A stretch of 64,000 bases of DNA from G965237725 sp965237725 (GCA_965237725.1 OZ250151.1:3596001-3660000), one strand, 5' to 3'; positions 1 to 9,131 are shown, counted from the first letter of the stretch. Notes: generated by a model not told the origin, from the letters alone. Numbers and translations are program-made.

Positions 1-4
1 TATT

Positions 5-421
5 TTATTGCGATTGGTCTACCATGAACTGTACAGTTGCCGTGATAGTGTCATCACTGAGCGCAGGATTGCCGCCTTTAGGTGGCATAACCCCCGAACT
101 GCCGGTGTATCCCATAATGGCATGATCGACCAATGTGTCAATACCCTGGGCCAATCGATCCGTCCAATCATCGGCTGCTCCCATAATTGGAGCGCCTGCT
201 ACACCGGCATTATGGCATACCCCACAGGTAGTGTTATATACGGTTTCGGGATCCTGGGGCTCGTCTGACGCAGATGTCATTGCACCGGCTCCACCAACGT
301 TAAGCGTGCCCACTGCCGCTACCCGGGCAGCCAGTGCTTCTTCTGAGTTGTGGTTGGCATAGGCCGCTGAGAAAAACATCATGGCGACACCGAATAAAAC
401 GGCCTTATAAAATTGTTTCAT
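5..421 (-). CDS. Secreted c-type cytochrome (cytochrome c5-like)
   Basis: A 138-residue single-haem cytochrome. Residues 1-22 form a signal peptide with likely cleavage after Ala-22. A CGVCH haem-attachment motif lies at residues 66-70, and MPPKGG near residue 112 supplies the likely axial methionine. The length and layout fit small periplasmic cytochromes of the c5 class, which carry electrons to terminal oxidases. It is divergent from the amt operon, so a role as electron acceptor for the nearby SoxB-like oxidoreductase is possible but is only inferred from neighbourhood. The stop codon lies just inside the window edge, so the gene is complete. Confidence 0.88.
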   Translation of the reverse strand: MKQFYKAVLFGVAMMFFSAAYANHNSEEALAARVAAVGTLNVGGAGAMTSASDEPQDPETVYNTTCGVCHNAGVAGAPIMGAADDWTDRLAQGIDTLVDHAIMGYTGSSGVMPPKGGNPALSDDTITATVQFMVDQSQ

Positions 422-842
422 TTTTATCTAAATTGGTTCATTGAGAAGGATAAATCGACGAATTTCTAAGTTTTTGCATAGTTTGTAAGAGGCAGAAACC
501 GGCGGGATTATACCGTAAATTTGATAATTCAAAAGCCCCAGAAATTGACAATATGTGATGTAGAATTTACATCATAAAAGGATCCAATAGCTTCTTAAAT
601 CAATGTATTATCAAATTTCTAAATTATAACGATAAGTTGATAAGGTGACAGTTTAAACCAAATTTGGACCAAAATCGGGAAAAAACTGTTTTTATATTTT
701 TCGTTACCAAGTAGAATTGATATCCGTTACTTCGATTCTAAAAGTAATAGATATTATAACTAGGTCGTAACGGGTAAAACTTTCCTCTTTAGTTTTTCCG
801 GTATACGACTCCACTTTTTGATAACCATACAGGAGGGAGCAA
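422..842. promoter_or_regulatory. Divergent AT-rich intergenic region, cytochrome c / amt
   Basis: No coding signal was seen in this 421-bp AT-rich gap, which must hold the promoters of the divergent cytochrome and amt genes. A strong Shine-Dalgarno sequence, AGGAGGGA, lies a few bases before the amt ATG. I looked for a sigma-54 (GG-N10-GC) promoter, as expected for many amt genes, and did not find a convincing one by eye. Confidence 0.4.
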
Positions 843-2144
843 ATGACTCCAGAAGAACTACAAGCGGCAGCGGCAACCGCTAATATGATAAATCTCGAGA
901 TTTATTATTATTGGTGTACCGCGATTATGATAATGATTCATGCAGGCTTTATGATGTATGAAATGGGTGCTTCCAGAGTTAAACACGTTCTGGCATCTGG
1001 CACCAAAAATATCCTTGCCTTTGCATTTATGATTCCAACCTTCTATATGTTTGGTTGGTGGATTTATCTGGCAATGACCAATGGCTTCGTCCCTGATTTT
1101 GAAGCGGGCGCGGCTGGTGTACCATGGGGTGACAACATGGGTCCAAACCTTCAGGACAATGCCTCTGGCGTATTCTGGGGTGCGTTCACCTTATTCGCCT
1201 GTACTACCGCTTCCATTATGTCTGGCTCAGTTATTGAGCGAATCAGAATGGCAGCTTTCATCGTACTGGCTGTAATTCTAGGTTCTGTTGCCTGGAACCT
1301 GTCTGCATCCTGGGGCTGGCACTATGCTGGCTGGATGGTTACCAGCTGGGGCTACCACGATATGGGTGCCTCTGGTGTGGTACACATCATTTCAGGTTTC
1401 TTTGCCCTGGGCGTCTTGTTCAATCTCGGTCCTCGCGTTGGTAAGTATAATGCGGATGGCACACCTAACGTGATAAAGGGACACAGCCTCCCAATGACTG
1501 CTGCAGGTTTGATGATGATCGTATTTGGATTCTTCGGATTCCTTGCAGGTTGTATTATCTTCCCTGGAACTGCCTTGAGCTGGTATCCTGATCTTTGGGC
1601 GAATATTTACGGTCAACCGACAACACTGTCAACCATCTGTTTTAATACCTTGATGGCTATCGCTGGCGGCATGATCGGCTGTTATACCATGACCCGAGAT
1701 CCATTCTGGATGATGTCCGGCGCGTTATGCGGCGTAATATCTGCGGCAGCTGGTTTGGACATGTGGTATCCCGGACTGTGTTTTGTTATCGCGTTTGCAG
1801 GTGGACTTCTCGGCCCATGGGCTGCGGGTATCATCGAGCGAATGGGAATTGATGACGCGGTTGGTGCGGTATCTGTGCACGGTATCTGTGGAATCTGGGG
1901 ATTGTTAGCGGTTGGCATCTTTATGGGTGGTTACCCAACCTTTAGTCCTGACATTCCTGCAATTACTTTCATGGGCCAGTTTAAAGGCATGATTGTGATG
2001 GTATTGCTTGGATTTATACCAGGTTACGTTTTCTCATGGATTTTCAATAAGTTGGGGATACTGCGCGCCAGTGACCCAGTTCAGGAAGCAGGTATGGACG
2101 TTGAAATCAACGCCGTTGCCTATCCAGAAGAAATTAAATCTTAA
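843..2144 (+). CDS. amt: Ammonium transporter, Amt family
   Basis: An inner-membrane channel that conducts ammonium or ammonia. The 433 residues are almost all hydrophobic helices, as in the 11-TM Amt fold. The two pore histidines are visible in VVHIISG (about residue 180) and VSVHGICG (about residue 346). The start is set by AGGAGGGA just before the ATG. There is no adjacent glnK gene; instead a 55-codon membrane-protein gene follows after 23 bp. The position near a gamma-glutamylmethylamide synthetase and N-methylglutamate synthase operon suggests uptake, or recapture, of ammonium or methylammonium released in methylamine catabolism. Methylammonium is a known Amt substrate analogue, but the substrate here is inferred. 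Confidence 0.95.
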   Translation: MTPEELQAAAATANMINLEIYYYWCTAIMIMIHAGFMMYEMGASRVKHVLASGTKNILAFAFMIPTFYMFGWWIYLAMTNGFVPDFEAGAAGVPWGDNMGPNLQDNASGVFWGAFTLFACTTASIMSGSVIERIRMAAFIVLAVILGSVAWNLSASWGWHYAGWMVTSWGYHDMGASGVVHIISGFFALGVLFNLGPRVGKYNADGTPNVIKGHSLPMTAAGLMMIVFGFFGFLAGCIIFPGTALSWYPDLWANIYGQPTTLSTICFNTLMAIAGGMIGCYTMTRDPFWMMSGALCGVISAAAGLDMWYPGLCFVIAFAGGLLGPWAAGIIERMGIDDAVGAVSVHGICGIWGLLAVGIFMGGYPTFSPDIPAITFMGQFKGMIVMVLLGFIPGYVFSWIFNKLGILRASDPVQEAGMDVEINAVAYPEEIKS

Positions 2145-2167
2145 TTTAACTATCGGAGATTATTACT

Positions 2168-2335
2168 ATGTTTAATTCAAGTCCAATTGATACTTGGGAA
2201 GGTGCAGCGGCATTCTTCAACTATGCTGGATCCGGTGGCGTTGTCTTCTGGTTCTGGGTCATGGTGGTTGTATGCCTGGTTCCACTTTGGGTATCGCTAA
2301 AAGCTGAAAACGCTGCAGAAAAAGATCACAACTAA
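2168..2335 (+). CDS. Small single-TM protein linked to amt
   Basis: A 55-residue ORF that opens 23 bp after the amt stop and closes before a strong terminator, so it shares the amt transcript. Residues 20-43 (from GSGGVVFWFW to about WVSL) form one transmembrane helix, the N-terminus is polar and the last dozen residues are charged (AENAAEKDHN). No family was recognised. Its position suggests an accessory or stabilising subunit of the transporter, which is inference. The frame is open with a good start and a codon composition like that of amt. Confidence 0.7.
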   Translation: MFNSSPIDTWEGAAAFFNYAGSGGVVFWFWVMVVVCLVPLWVSLKAENAAEKDHN

Positions 2336-2360
2336 TACCCAATCTTAAGTTTTTAAATTG

Positions 2361-2387
2361 AAAGCCGCGGTTTACCGCGGCTTTTTT
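2361..2387 (+). terminator. Intrinsic terminator of amt operon
   Basis: A perfect 7-bp stem, GCCGCGG/CCGCGGC, with a TTTA loop is followed by six T residues, 25 bp after the small membrane-protein stop. Confidence 0.9.
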
Positions 2388-2637
2388 ATGGCCAGAATGG
2401 CCGGTATGCCGCGGGCGCATGGATGCGCAGGAGCGGCGATGAACAACATGGATGTAGGCAGATCGCGTTCTTGGGGCCGAAAATTGCTGTCTAATTAATT
2501 GGTTCCCCGTTGGAGCTTGCCCTCGGCTCGATCGGGGGCGAGGACAGGCGGCATTTGTTTGTATCATCCATGATACGAATCCTTTGGACCCACCTCGTTC
2601 GCGAAAATCTTTTCCAGAAAGATTTTTCCACCGTCCC

Positions 2638-2688
2638 CCTGATCAGAGCCTGTGCCCAGCTTGACTGGGTATCAGGGGCAGGCTATGG
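2638..2688. repeat. 51-bp dispersed repeat, copy 1
   Basis: Nearly identical (one mismatch seen) to 11940-11990. It contains CCTGATCAGAG and ends in GGCAGGCTATGG. It is part of a mosaic of intergenic repeats filling 2390-3236, a stretch with no credible gene. The upstream part, 2400-2445, also shares the GTATGCCGCGGGCGCA core with the tandem repeat at 11419. Confidence 0.85.
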
Positions 2689-2737
2689 TGGTCATGCGCA
2701 GGAGGGTTGATTTCCAGAACGGTCAGCCGAGGGCTTG

Positions 2738-3047
2738 AAGGATCCACAGTCCATAGGCCGAAGTTGGAATTTTTCGTATACTCGTCGGACAAGTGGATTC
2801 TTCACTCCGTTCAGAATGACAGCGACTAGATAATTTATCTCGCTGTCATCCTGAGGAGGGACGACGAAGGATCCATAGTCCATAGGCCGAAGTTGGAATC
2901 TTTCGTACACTCGTCAGACAAGTGGATTCTTTACTCCGTTCAGAACGACGTGTTGCGTCGTCCTGAAAGCCGCGGGCTTGAAGGATCCACAGTCCATAGA
3001 CCGAAGTTGTGATCTTTCGTACACTCGTCGGACAAGTGGATTCTTTC
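2738..3047. repeat. Three imperfect direct copies of an 83-bp intergenic repeat
   Basis: Copies start at 2738, 2867 and 2981. Each begins AAGGATCCA, passes through CCGAAGTTG and ends near GACAAGTGGATTCTT; the first two run on to CTCCGTTCAGAA. The copies differ by a few substitutions. Related fragments recur at about 11690-11900. All frames give only shadow ORFs. This resembles the dispersed repeats whose spurious translations read VILNGVKNP in many genomes. Confidence 0.85.
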
Positions 3048-3060
3048 CTTTCCTTTCCTT

Positions 3061-3120
3061 CACTAACGTTCAGGACGATGCACTAACGTTCAGGACGATG
3101 CACTACTTTCAAGACGACGC
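3061..3120. repeat. 20-bp tandem repeat
   Basis: CACTAACGTTCAGGACGATG occurs twice exactly (3061-3080, 3081-3100), followed by a degenerate third copy. It is preceded by a CTTTC-type pentamer run at about 3043-3060. It lies at the downstream edge of the repeat mosaic. Confidence 0.85.
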
Positions 3121-3238
3121 GCTAAGCTCAAAATTACGGAATGGGAGGACAGGCGTAATACTGGAATGACGGAGTAGGAGGATGTGCGTAATACCCCAAT
3201 GCCTGATCAGCGAATGATTAGAGACTGAAAATGGACAC

Positions 3239-3919
3239 TCAACTGCCGAGCAAATCTCTCTTGGCCTGATTTAGATGTCTGATCATTAAATTTGCAGCGC
3301 CATCCATATCACGCCGAATAATGGATTGGAGTAATTCGGAGTGCTGCTGATTGTACATTCCAATTTTATCAGTGGTCAGGATATTGTTCTTTCTGTAGCT
3401 CCACTGAGTGTGGCTTCGAATATCATTGATCCTCTGATACATCCAGATTAACAACGGGTTTTGAGAGCAGTGTGCGAGCATTAAATGAAAGGCTTCGTCT
3501 GCAGACGAAAAACTGTTTGGGTCGTGTTTGGAGTTAACCACCAGTTCCAGGGCCTCTTCGAGTTTTCGCAGATCGCGATTGTTGGCATTAGCAACTACCA
3601 ATTTCACAATATGGGGTTCAATGGCTAATCGGGTTTCTATCAATTCAAGTGGACTGGTTTCTTCGGAAATATCTTCCTGGTCAAATTTTTTATCGAAATT
3701 GATAAAAGTACCACTGCCAAATTTTTTCCGAACCAGGTTTGCACGTTCCAGTTGTTCCAGCGCAGCCCGAATCGTGCCGCGTGCGACTGCAAACTGTGTG
3801 GCCAAATCTCGCTCAGAAGGAAGCCGTTCGTTATAAACGTAATCTCCGCTCATAATTGCTTCACGAATATGGGTAAATATTCCAGCTGCACCCGTTGTAG
3901 CTTGTAGATGATTGTCCAT
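3239..3919 (-). CDS. GntR-family transcriptional regulator (FadR/FCD subfamily)
   Basis: A 226-residue repressor-type protein. Residues about 10-75 form the GntR winged helix, with LPSERDLATQFAVARGTIR as the recognition part. Residues about 90-215 form the all-helical FCD ligand domain, with its characteristic spaced histidines. It is transcribed away from the gmaS-mgs operon across a 394-bp AT-rich gap, the usual arrangement for a local regulator responding to a pathway carboxylate. The ligand is unknown; methylated amine or glutamate derivatives are guesses from the neighbours. Confidence 0.9.
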   Translation of the reverse strand: MDNHLQATTGAAGIFTHIREAIMSGDYVYNERLPSERDLATQFAVARGTIRAALEQLERANLVRKKFGSGTFINFDKKFDQEDISEETSPLELIETRLAIEPHIVKLVVANANNRDLRKLEEALELVVNSKHDPNSFSSADEAFHLMLAHCSQNPLLIWMYQRINDIRSHTQWSYRKNNILTTDKIGMYNQQHSELLQSIIRRDMDGAANLMIRHLNQAKRDLLGS

Positions 3920-4031
3920 AGTAGCAAATTTGAAATTACTAATTAATCAAGTTTAGAGATTTAACCCTGGTTCATATATGGTCTATAAATAGATTGTATA
4001 TCAGCTAATTTGGTATTGCAAATGTTCATTG

Positions 4032-4051
4032 ATTAGTGTTTAATTACTAAT
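4032..4051. promoter_or_regulatory. Candidate operator dyad between GntR gene and gmaS
   Basis: ATTAGT-N8-ACTAAT forms an imperfect dyad. The half ATTACTAAT recurs at 3935-3943, next to the GntR gene start, and inverted at 9888-9896 before the FAD oxidoreductase gene. A second dyad, ATGGTATA (4071-4078)/TATACCAT (4108-4115), lies in the same gap. The whole 3920-4313 gap is AT-rich and noncoding. Assignment to the GntR protein is inference. Confidence 0.35.
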
Positions 4052-4313
4052 AGTAAGTAAATTCAAGTAAATGGTATAGTTTTAAGCGGATATAAATATA
4101 CAATAAATATACCATAATTGCATAATTATATATTGAGAAGTTAGAACAAACCCAATGCAGTGACTGTTCAAATTTTTCGATTTTGACAATCAGGGTAGAA
4201 CGGGTATGCACATACTAATTTTTTAGCAAGCGAGATAATTGGCGATGTGTGAACAAAATACATTACTATAGGTTTTAAATCACCACAAACTAGAATTTTT
4301 ATTGGAGAATAAA

Positions 4314-5852
4314 ATGGCTAAAAAGAAAACTGCTACAAAGAAAAAAGCGACAACTAAACGCTCAACAACACGGGTACAGACGTCTACTGATCTGGAGCGG
4401 CATGTAAACGCCCCGGGTCGACAACAATTGATCAAGCAGGTCCGTGCAAAAATCAAACAAACTGGTGTTACCTATTTATATTTTCAATTTGTCTCTGTTA
4501 CTGGACGAATTGTTGGTAAAGGTATTCCGGCGGATCACTGGGAAAGAGTTGCAAATAGCGGTTTCCAGTTAGTTTATGGTTCAACCGCAAACTTGTTTAT
4601 TGACAGGCACGGTGACTATATCGGATACGGCGCAGAATCATCAGAATTGATCGGTATTGCTGATCCTGAAACCTTTTGTCAATTTCCATGGGACAAACGT
4701 ATTGGCCGAATTTATTGTACGCTTTTTCGCAACCGGGAAGAAAAAGTTGATCCAGGTAAACATCTAACCTCAGATTGCCGTGGAAATTTGCGAATCGCTC
4801 AGCAAGAATTTGAAGCCAAGCACAAAATGCATATGAGGGCTGGCACAGAGCCGGAAATGATGTGGCTTAAGCTCAATGAGAAAAAGGAATTAGATGGTGG
4901 AGTGACCAAACCGTACTGTTATCACATCGATCAGTTCGAAGAATTGCGCCCCGCATTTATGAAAGTAGTTGAATATTCACAAGCCATGGGCTACGACATG
5001 ATCCAGGGTGACCACGAAGATGCGCCAGGTCAACTCGAGCTGAATTGGATGTATGATGATGTATTACGAAACTCGGATCGATTGACAACCTACCGCCAGA
5101 TTTGTGCCCAGGTTGGCCGTGAATTAAATCTGCATGCCTGTTTCATGTCCAAACCGTTCATGAATGTTTCGGCATCGGGTTGTCACCATAACGTATCACT
5201 CTGGACCGGCGGTAAAGATGTTGTTAATAAATTACATCAGAATCCAATTTGCGGAATGGACGACGTGTTCTCATATCTTACGGGTGGTAAAAACCACTTC
5301 ATGCCTGATCCAAAGTACCACCCAACTAAACCAGGTCCTGTGGGACTGGCTTCAATTGGGGGTGTAATTAAACACCTGAGCGCATTAACTTCAATTGGAT
5401 CTTCCACCGTAAACTCTTATCGACGTTTGTGGGATACCGGTTTCTGGGCGCCCGTTTTTGCTGACTGGGGATACCAGAACAGAACCTGCGCACTGAGAGT
5501 CTCTGCACCAGGTCGATTTGAATATCGATCCGTAGATTCAATGGTGAATCCATACTTGATGGGTAATGCGCTATTGAAAGCATTTGATGATGGTATTGAG
5601 AATAACCTGGATCCAGGTGATCCCGAAGAACGTAATATTTATGAAGCAATTGAAGCGGGTAAAAAAGTTAAAAAATTACCTATGACTCTGGGTGATGCTT
5701 TGACCGAGCTCGCAAATGACAAAGTCATCAAGTCAGCCATGCCCGGAGAAATGTACAAGGTTTATCAACATTACAAGAATGACGAATGGGAACGTTTTAA
5801 CCATCAAGTAACCGATTGGGATATAGAGCAGTATTTGCACTGCTTACCTTAA
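4314..5852 (+). CDS. gmaS: Gamma-glutamylmethylamide synthetase-like ligase (glutamine synthetase superfamily, GlnT/GmaS type)
   Basis: Probably condenses methylamine (or ammonia) with glutamate using ATP. The glutamine synthetase fold spans residues about 45-500, with the substrate motif region TEPEMMW, the ATP-binding SASGCHHNVSLW and the KPGP/SIGGVIKHL block. The C-terminus, YLHCLP, is typical of the GlnT/GmaS branch as I recall it. An upstream TTG at 4302 is in frame, but GGAG at 4304-4307 is ideally placed as ribosome binding site for the ATG at 4314, giving 512 residues. The first 20 or so residues are a Lys/Ala/Thr-rich tail (MAKKKTATKKKATTK) unlike ordinary family members. It heads an operon with mgsABC-like genes, which favours gamma-glutamylmethylamide as product; ordinary glutamine synthesis cannot be excluded. 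Confidence 0.8.
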   Translation: MAKKKTATKKKATTKRSTTRVQTSTDLERHVNAPGRQQLIKQVRAKIKQTGVTYLYFQFVSVTGRIVGKGIPADHWERVANSGFQLVYGSTANLFIDRHGDYIGYGAESSELIGIADPETFCQFPWDKRIGRIYCTLFRNREEKVDPGKHLTSDCRGNLRIAQQEFEAKHKMHMRAGTEPEMMWLKLNEKKELDGGVTKPYCYHIDQFEELRPAFMKVVEYSQAMGYDMIQGDHEDAPGQLELNWMYDDVLRNSDRLTTYRQICAQVGRELNLHACFMSKPFMNVSASGCHHNVSLWTGGKDVVNKLHQNPICGMDDVFSYLTGGKNHFMPDPKYHPTKPGPVGLASIGGVIKHLSALTSIGSSTVNSYRRLWDTGFWAPVFADWGYQNRTCALRVSAPGRFEYRSVDSMVNPYLMGNALLKAFDDGIENNLDPGDPEERNIYEAIEAGKKVKKLPMTLGDALTELANDKVIKSAMPGEMYKVYQHYKNDEWERFNHQVTDWDIEQYLHCLP

Positions 5853-5982
5853 AAATATCGAAAGACTCCAGTGGTGTTGAAATCGGGGCGTCGTTAATTG
5901 GGATTCTAATTGAATTTCCTAGGCGCCTCGAATTTCATGGAAATTACTATTCAAATTAAACTTTAATACTGAGGATTTTAAA

Positions 5983-6918
5983 ATGTGCGGTATCGCAGGA
6001 TTAATTCATAGAGGTAAAAGTTCGGATATCGGAACAGAAATGACGTCGATGCTTCAATCTTTGAAGCATCGAGGCCCCGATTCAACCGGCTATGCGCTGT
6101 ATGGTACACCAAAGAAAAACCAATATATCCTGCGCTTCAAAGTTGCAGAGCAGGAGGATATGAAAAAGGGATTCGACATCCACCAGGAAGTGATCGAGCG
6201 TCAGAAAGAAGTTGATGCTCGACTTGAAAAATTAGGCGTGAAAGTAAAAAGCAAAGACGAGGCAACTGAATATTCCCACCGTTATACCTTTTCATTCGAT
6301 GGTGATATGCGCAATCTCGCTGATTATGTAGAAGATATCGAAGGGGTTGAGATTTTATCTATTGGTGAAGGACTGGAATTAATCAAAGACCTTGGCGACG
6401 CCGCGATGGTATCTGAGCAGTACGACATCAACGGATTCAAGGGCACCCATGCCATTGGGCATACCCGGATGGCTACTGAGTCTGATATCGATATCCGCTC
6501 GGCCCACCCCTATTGGGCATATCCATTTAACGATGTCGCAGTGGTACATAATGGCCAGTTAACCAATTACTGGACTTTCCGACGAGAAATGGAACGTCGC
6601 GGTCACCGCTTCATGTCAAACTGCGATTCCGAATTGATTGCCGTGTTTATCGCCGATCGCATGGGTGAAGGTGACGATTTGGAAGAAGCCATGAAACGAT
6701 CGGTTGATGAACTCGATGGTGTGTTTACTTATTTGGTTGCAACCAGCGATCAGCTCGGCATGGCAAAAGATGTCATGGCGGCAAAGCCCATGGTGTTATA
6801 TGAAAGTGATGATTTTGTTGGGCTGGCCTCTGAAGAAGTTTCAATCCGCAGTATTTTCCCCGATGAAATTTATACATTTGATCCCTATGAAGGAGAGGTA
6901 AGAGTATGGCAAGCGTAG
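5983..6918 (+). CDS. mgsA: N-methylglutamate synthase subunit A-like, class II glutamine amidotransferase
   Basis: A 311-residue Ntn-hydrolase amidotransferase. Cys-2 (MCGIAG) is the expected catalytic nucleophile, and RGPDS, GHTRMAT and HNGQLTN are the family blocks. It corresponds to the amidotransferase portion of glutamate synthase split into a separate protein, as in GlxB/MgsA. It would release methylamine from gamma-glutamylmethylamide, or ammonia from glutamine. It is the second gene of the operon, and its end overlaps the next start by 13 bp, suggesting translational coupling. Assignment to Mgs rather than Glx rests on the neighbouring ligase and methylated-amine context. Confidence 0.8.
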   Translation: MCGIAGLIHRGKSSDIGTEMTSMLQSLKHRGPDSTGYALYGTPKKNQYILRFKVAEQEDMKKGFDIHQEVIERQKEVDARLEKLGVKVKSKDEATEYSHRYTFSFDGDMRNLADYVEDIEGVEILSIGEGLELIKDLGDAAMVSEQYDINGFKGTHAIGHTRMATESDIDIRSAHPYWAYPFNDVAVVHNGQLTNYWTFRREMERRGHRFMSNCDSELIAVFIADRMGEGDDLEEAMKRSVDELDGVFTYLVATSDQLGMAKDVMAAKPMVLYESDDFVGLASEEVSIRSIFPDEIYTFDPYEGEVRVWQA

Positions 6919-7745
6919 ATCATAAATCCCATGATATGGGTCTGCATGCCGAGCAGTTAACTGGCCGGACACAGCAGCGTTTTTTCAGTGCCACCGAAGA
7001 AGAAAATTTTATCTATCCATGGTCCCATGAGGTTGATCCAAAGAAAACTGCAGAATTTGATGCTCTGGAAATGGAAACAACCGACATCAACCTGAAGATC
7101 AGGGCGTTAATGGAAGCGGGTCACGGCACAATTACCATAAAAAACCCTCGTGCACGACACGGTGTAGGTGTAGGTGTGCTCAATCGAATGAATCTGAATT
7201 TCGAAGGCTCACTGGGTTATTTTGGCTGTGGATTGATTGATGGACCCAATGTTCGAATCAGTGGTCGGGTTGGATGGTCTTGTGCCGAGAATATGATGGC
7301 GGGCACCGTTGTCATCGAAGGTAACGCGGGTTCAACATTTGGCGCAGCAATTCGTGGTGGTGATCTGGTTTGTAAGGGTGATGTTGGATCCCGTACCGGC
7401 ATCGACCAAAAGGGCGGCACGATTATTGTGGGCGGTAGAACCGGTGCATTTTCAGGTTTTATGATGCAACGCGGCCGGATGGTTATTTGCGGTAACGCTG
7501 GCAAAAACCTTGGCGATTCCATGTACGACGGAACCATTTATGTGGGCGGTACAGTTGAAGATCTTGGTGTCGACTGTGTTCCCGGTGAAATGACTGAAAC
7601 CGACCAGAAATGGTTAACCCAAAAGCTGGCATTGTATGACATTAAACCGGCCTGTGACGTCGAAAAAATGCAGAAGTACGTTTCTGGAAAACAACTGTGG
7701 AACTACGACAATCTTGAGCCTTCCGAGAAAAAATTAATTCTCTAA
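6906..7745 (+). CDS. mgsB: N-methylglutamate synthase subunit B-like, GXGXG protein
   Basis: A 279-residue protein matching the glutamate synthase C-terminal (GXGXG) domain as a stand-alone subunit. Regular glycine turns (IEGNAGSTFGAAIRGG, GRTGAFSGFMMQRGR, VICGNAGKNLGDSM) build the right-handed beta-helix. It is thought to scaffold the split enzyme with the amidotransferase and FMN subunits. The ATG at 6906 is preceded by GAAGGAGAGG. It overlaps the upstream gene and is followed 19 bp later by the FMN subunit. Confidence 0.82.
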   Translation: MASVDHKSHDMGLHAEQLTGRTQQRFFSATEEENFIYPWSHEVDPKKTAEFDALEMETTDINLKIRALMEAGHGTITIKNPRARHGVGVGVLNRMNLNFEGSLGYFGCGLIDGPNVRISGRVGWSCAENMMAGTVVIEGNAGSTFGAAIRGGDLVCKGDVGSRTGIDQKGGTIIVGGRTGAFSGFMMQRGRMVICGNAGKNLGDSMYDGTIYVGGTVEDLGVDCVPGEMTETDQKWLTQKLALYDIKPACDVEKMQKYVSGKQLWNYDNLEPSEKKLIL

Positions 7746-7764
7746 AAAATTTGGAATAAATATT

Positions 7765-9120
7765 ATGTCTAAACAGTCACAATCAAAACAGAAGAGAGAT
7801 ACTAACCACCTCGGGCAGAGCTTCATGTTTCCGCCCGAGGTTATGGATGATATCCATATTAAAGCGGAACTGGGTCGTTACCGTATGCGTGGTTTCTCCT
7901 TATTCAAAAAAATTCCAACCTGGGATGACCTGACTTTTATGCCGGGTACGCTAACCCGATTTGTAATCGAGGGGTATCGGGAAAAATGTTTAACCGAAAC
8001 CATCATCGGCCCAAAAGCAAAACGACCCATGGTGCTTGATATTCCGGTTTATATAACGGGAATGAGTTTTGGTGCATTGTCTTATGAAGCCAAAACAGCT
8101 TTAGCACGGGGTGCAACCATGGCTGGAACAGCAACTTGTTCTGGTGAAGGCGGCATGATCCCCGATGAACGACGATACTCCGAAAAGTGGATGTATCAAT
8201 GTATTCAGTCCCGTTATGGATTTAATCCTAACCATCTAAGACTTGCAGATTGCGTCGAGTTCTTCATCGGCCAGGGCTGTAAAGTTGGTCTAGGCGGCCA
8301 TTTAATGGGTCAGAAAGTAACCGACCAGGTAGCTGAGATGCGTTCATTACCAGCTGGTATCGACCAACGTTCACCTGCACGCCATCCTGACTGGTTAGGT
8401 CCTGATGACCTGGCATTAAAAATCAATGAAATCCGAGAAGCCACCAATGGCGAAATTCCGATTCAATTGAAGCTGGGTGCAGCACGGGTTTATGATGATG
8501 TTCGTATGGCGGCTAAAACCGGCCCCGATTCAATTTATATTGATGGCATGGAAGGTGGAACAGGGGCGGGCCCTCACCTGGCTACCGAAGAAACCGGTGT
8601 TCCCGGCATTGCAGCGATTCGCCAGGCGCGACGTGCAATTGAGGACGTCGGTAAGTCGGGAGAAATTTCTCTGGTCTATGCAGGTGGTATTCGAAATGGC
8701 GGTGACCTTGCTAAAGCATTAGCTCTTGGTGCGGATGCCGTAGCAATTGGACATTCCGCGTTAATGGCGTTGAACTGTAACAAAGATATCCCCGAAGCGG
8801 ATTTTGAGAAAGAAATGGGTGTGGAAGCAGGGCACTGTTATCACTGTCATACCGGACGTTGCCCAGTAGGGGTTGCAACCCAGGACCCAACTCTGCGTAA
8901 GCGATTAAACCCTGATGCGGCCGCAGAAAGGGTATATAACTTCTTGCATACACTGACCATTGAAGCCCAACTTCTGGCACGAGCATGTGGTAAAACAAAT
9001 ATCCACTCGCTAGAGCCTGAAGATCTGGCCGCATTAACCATGGAAGCCTCTGCTTTGGCACAGGTTCCTCTCGCTGGTACCCAACACACCGTTGGCCGTC
9101 CAGACATGACACGTTTCTAG
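7765..9120 (+). CDS. mgsC: N-methylglutamate synthase subunit C-like, FMN glutamate synthase domain
   Basis: The 451-residue catalytic subunit: FMN-binding TIM barrel plus iron-sulfur region of glutamate synthase. Visible blocks are YITGMSFGALS, GEGGMIPDE, KLGAARVYDD, DGMEGGTGAGP, YAGGIRNGGDLAKALALGAD and the cysteine cluster CYHCHTGRCPVGVATQ near residue 360. It would reductively add methylamine to 2-oxoglutarate, giving N-methylglutamate. It is followed 11 bp later by a small unknown gene with an AGGAGG start signal overlapping its stop region. Confidence 0.85.
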   Translation: MSKQSQSKQKRDTNHLGQSFMFPPEVMDDIHIKAELGRYRMRGFSLFKKIPTWDDLTFMPGTLTRFVIEGYREKCLTETIIGPKAKRPMVLDIPVYITGMSFGALSYEAKTALARGATMAGTATCSGEGGMIPDERRYSEKWMYQCIQSRYGFNPNHLRLADCVEFFIGQGCKVGLGGHLMGQKVTDQVAEMRSLPAGIDQRSPARHPDWLGPDDLALKINEIREATNGEIPIQLKLGAARVYDDVRMAAKTGPDSIYIDGMEGGTGAGPHLATEETGVPGIAAIRQARRAIEDVGKSGEISLVYAGGIRNGGDLAKALALGADAVAIGHSALMALNCNKDIPEADFEKEMGVEAGHCYHCHTGRCPVGVATQDPTLRKRLNPDAAAERVYNFLHTLTIEAQLLARACGKTNIHSLEPEDLAALTMEASALAQVPLAGTQHTVGRPDMTRF

Positions 9121-9131
9121 GAGGTATAAAG

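Noticed and set aside
2259..3169. Several open frames of 60-100 codons on both strands in the repeat island
   Set aside because: They read through the repeat copies, lack start signals and give the VILNGVKNP-type translations known from dispersed repeats; not genes.
4302..4313. TTG start of gmaS
   Set aside because: It would lie on top of the GGAG ribosome binding site of the ATG at 4314.
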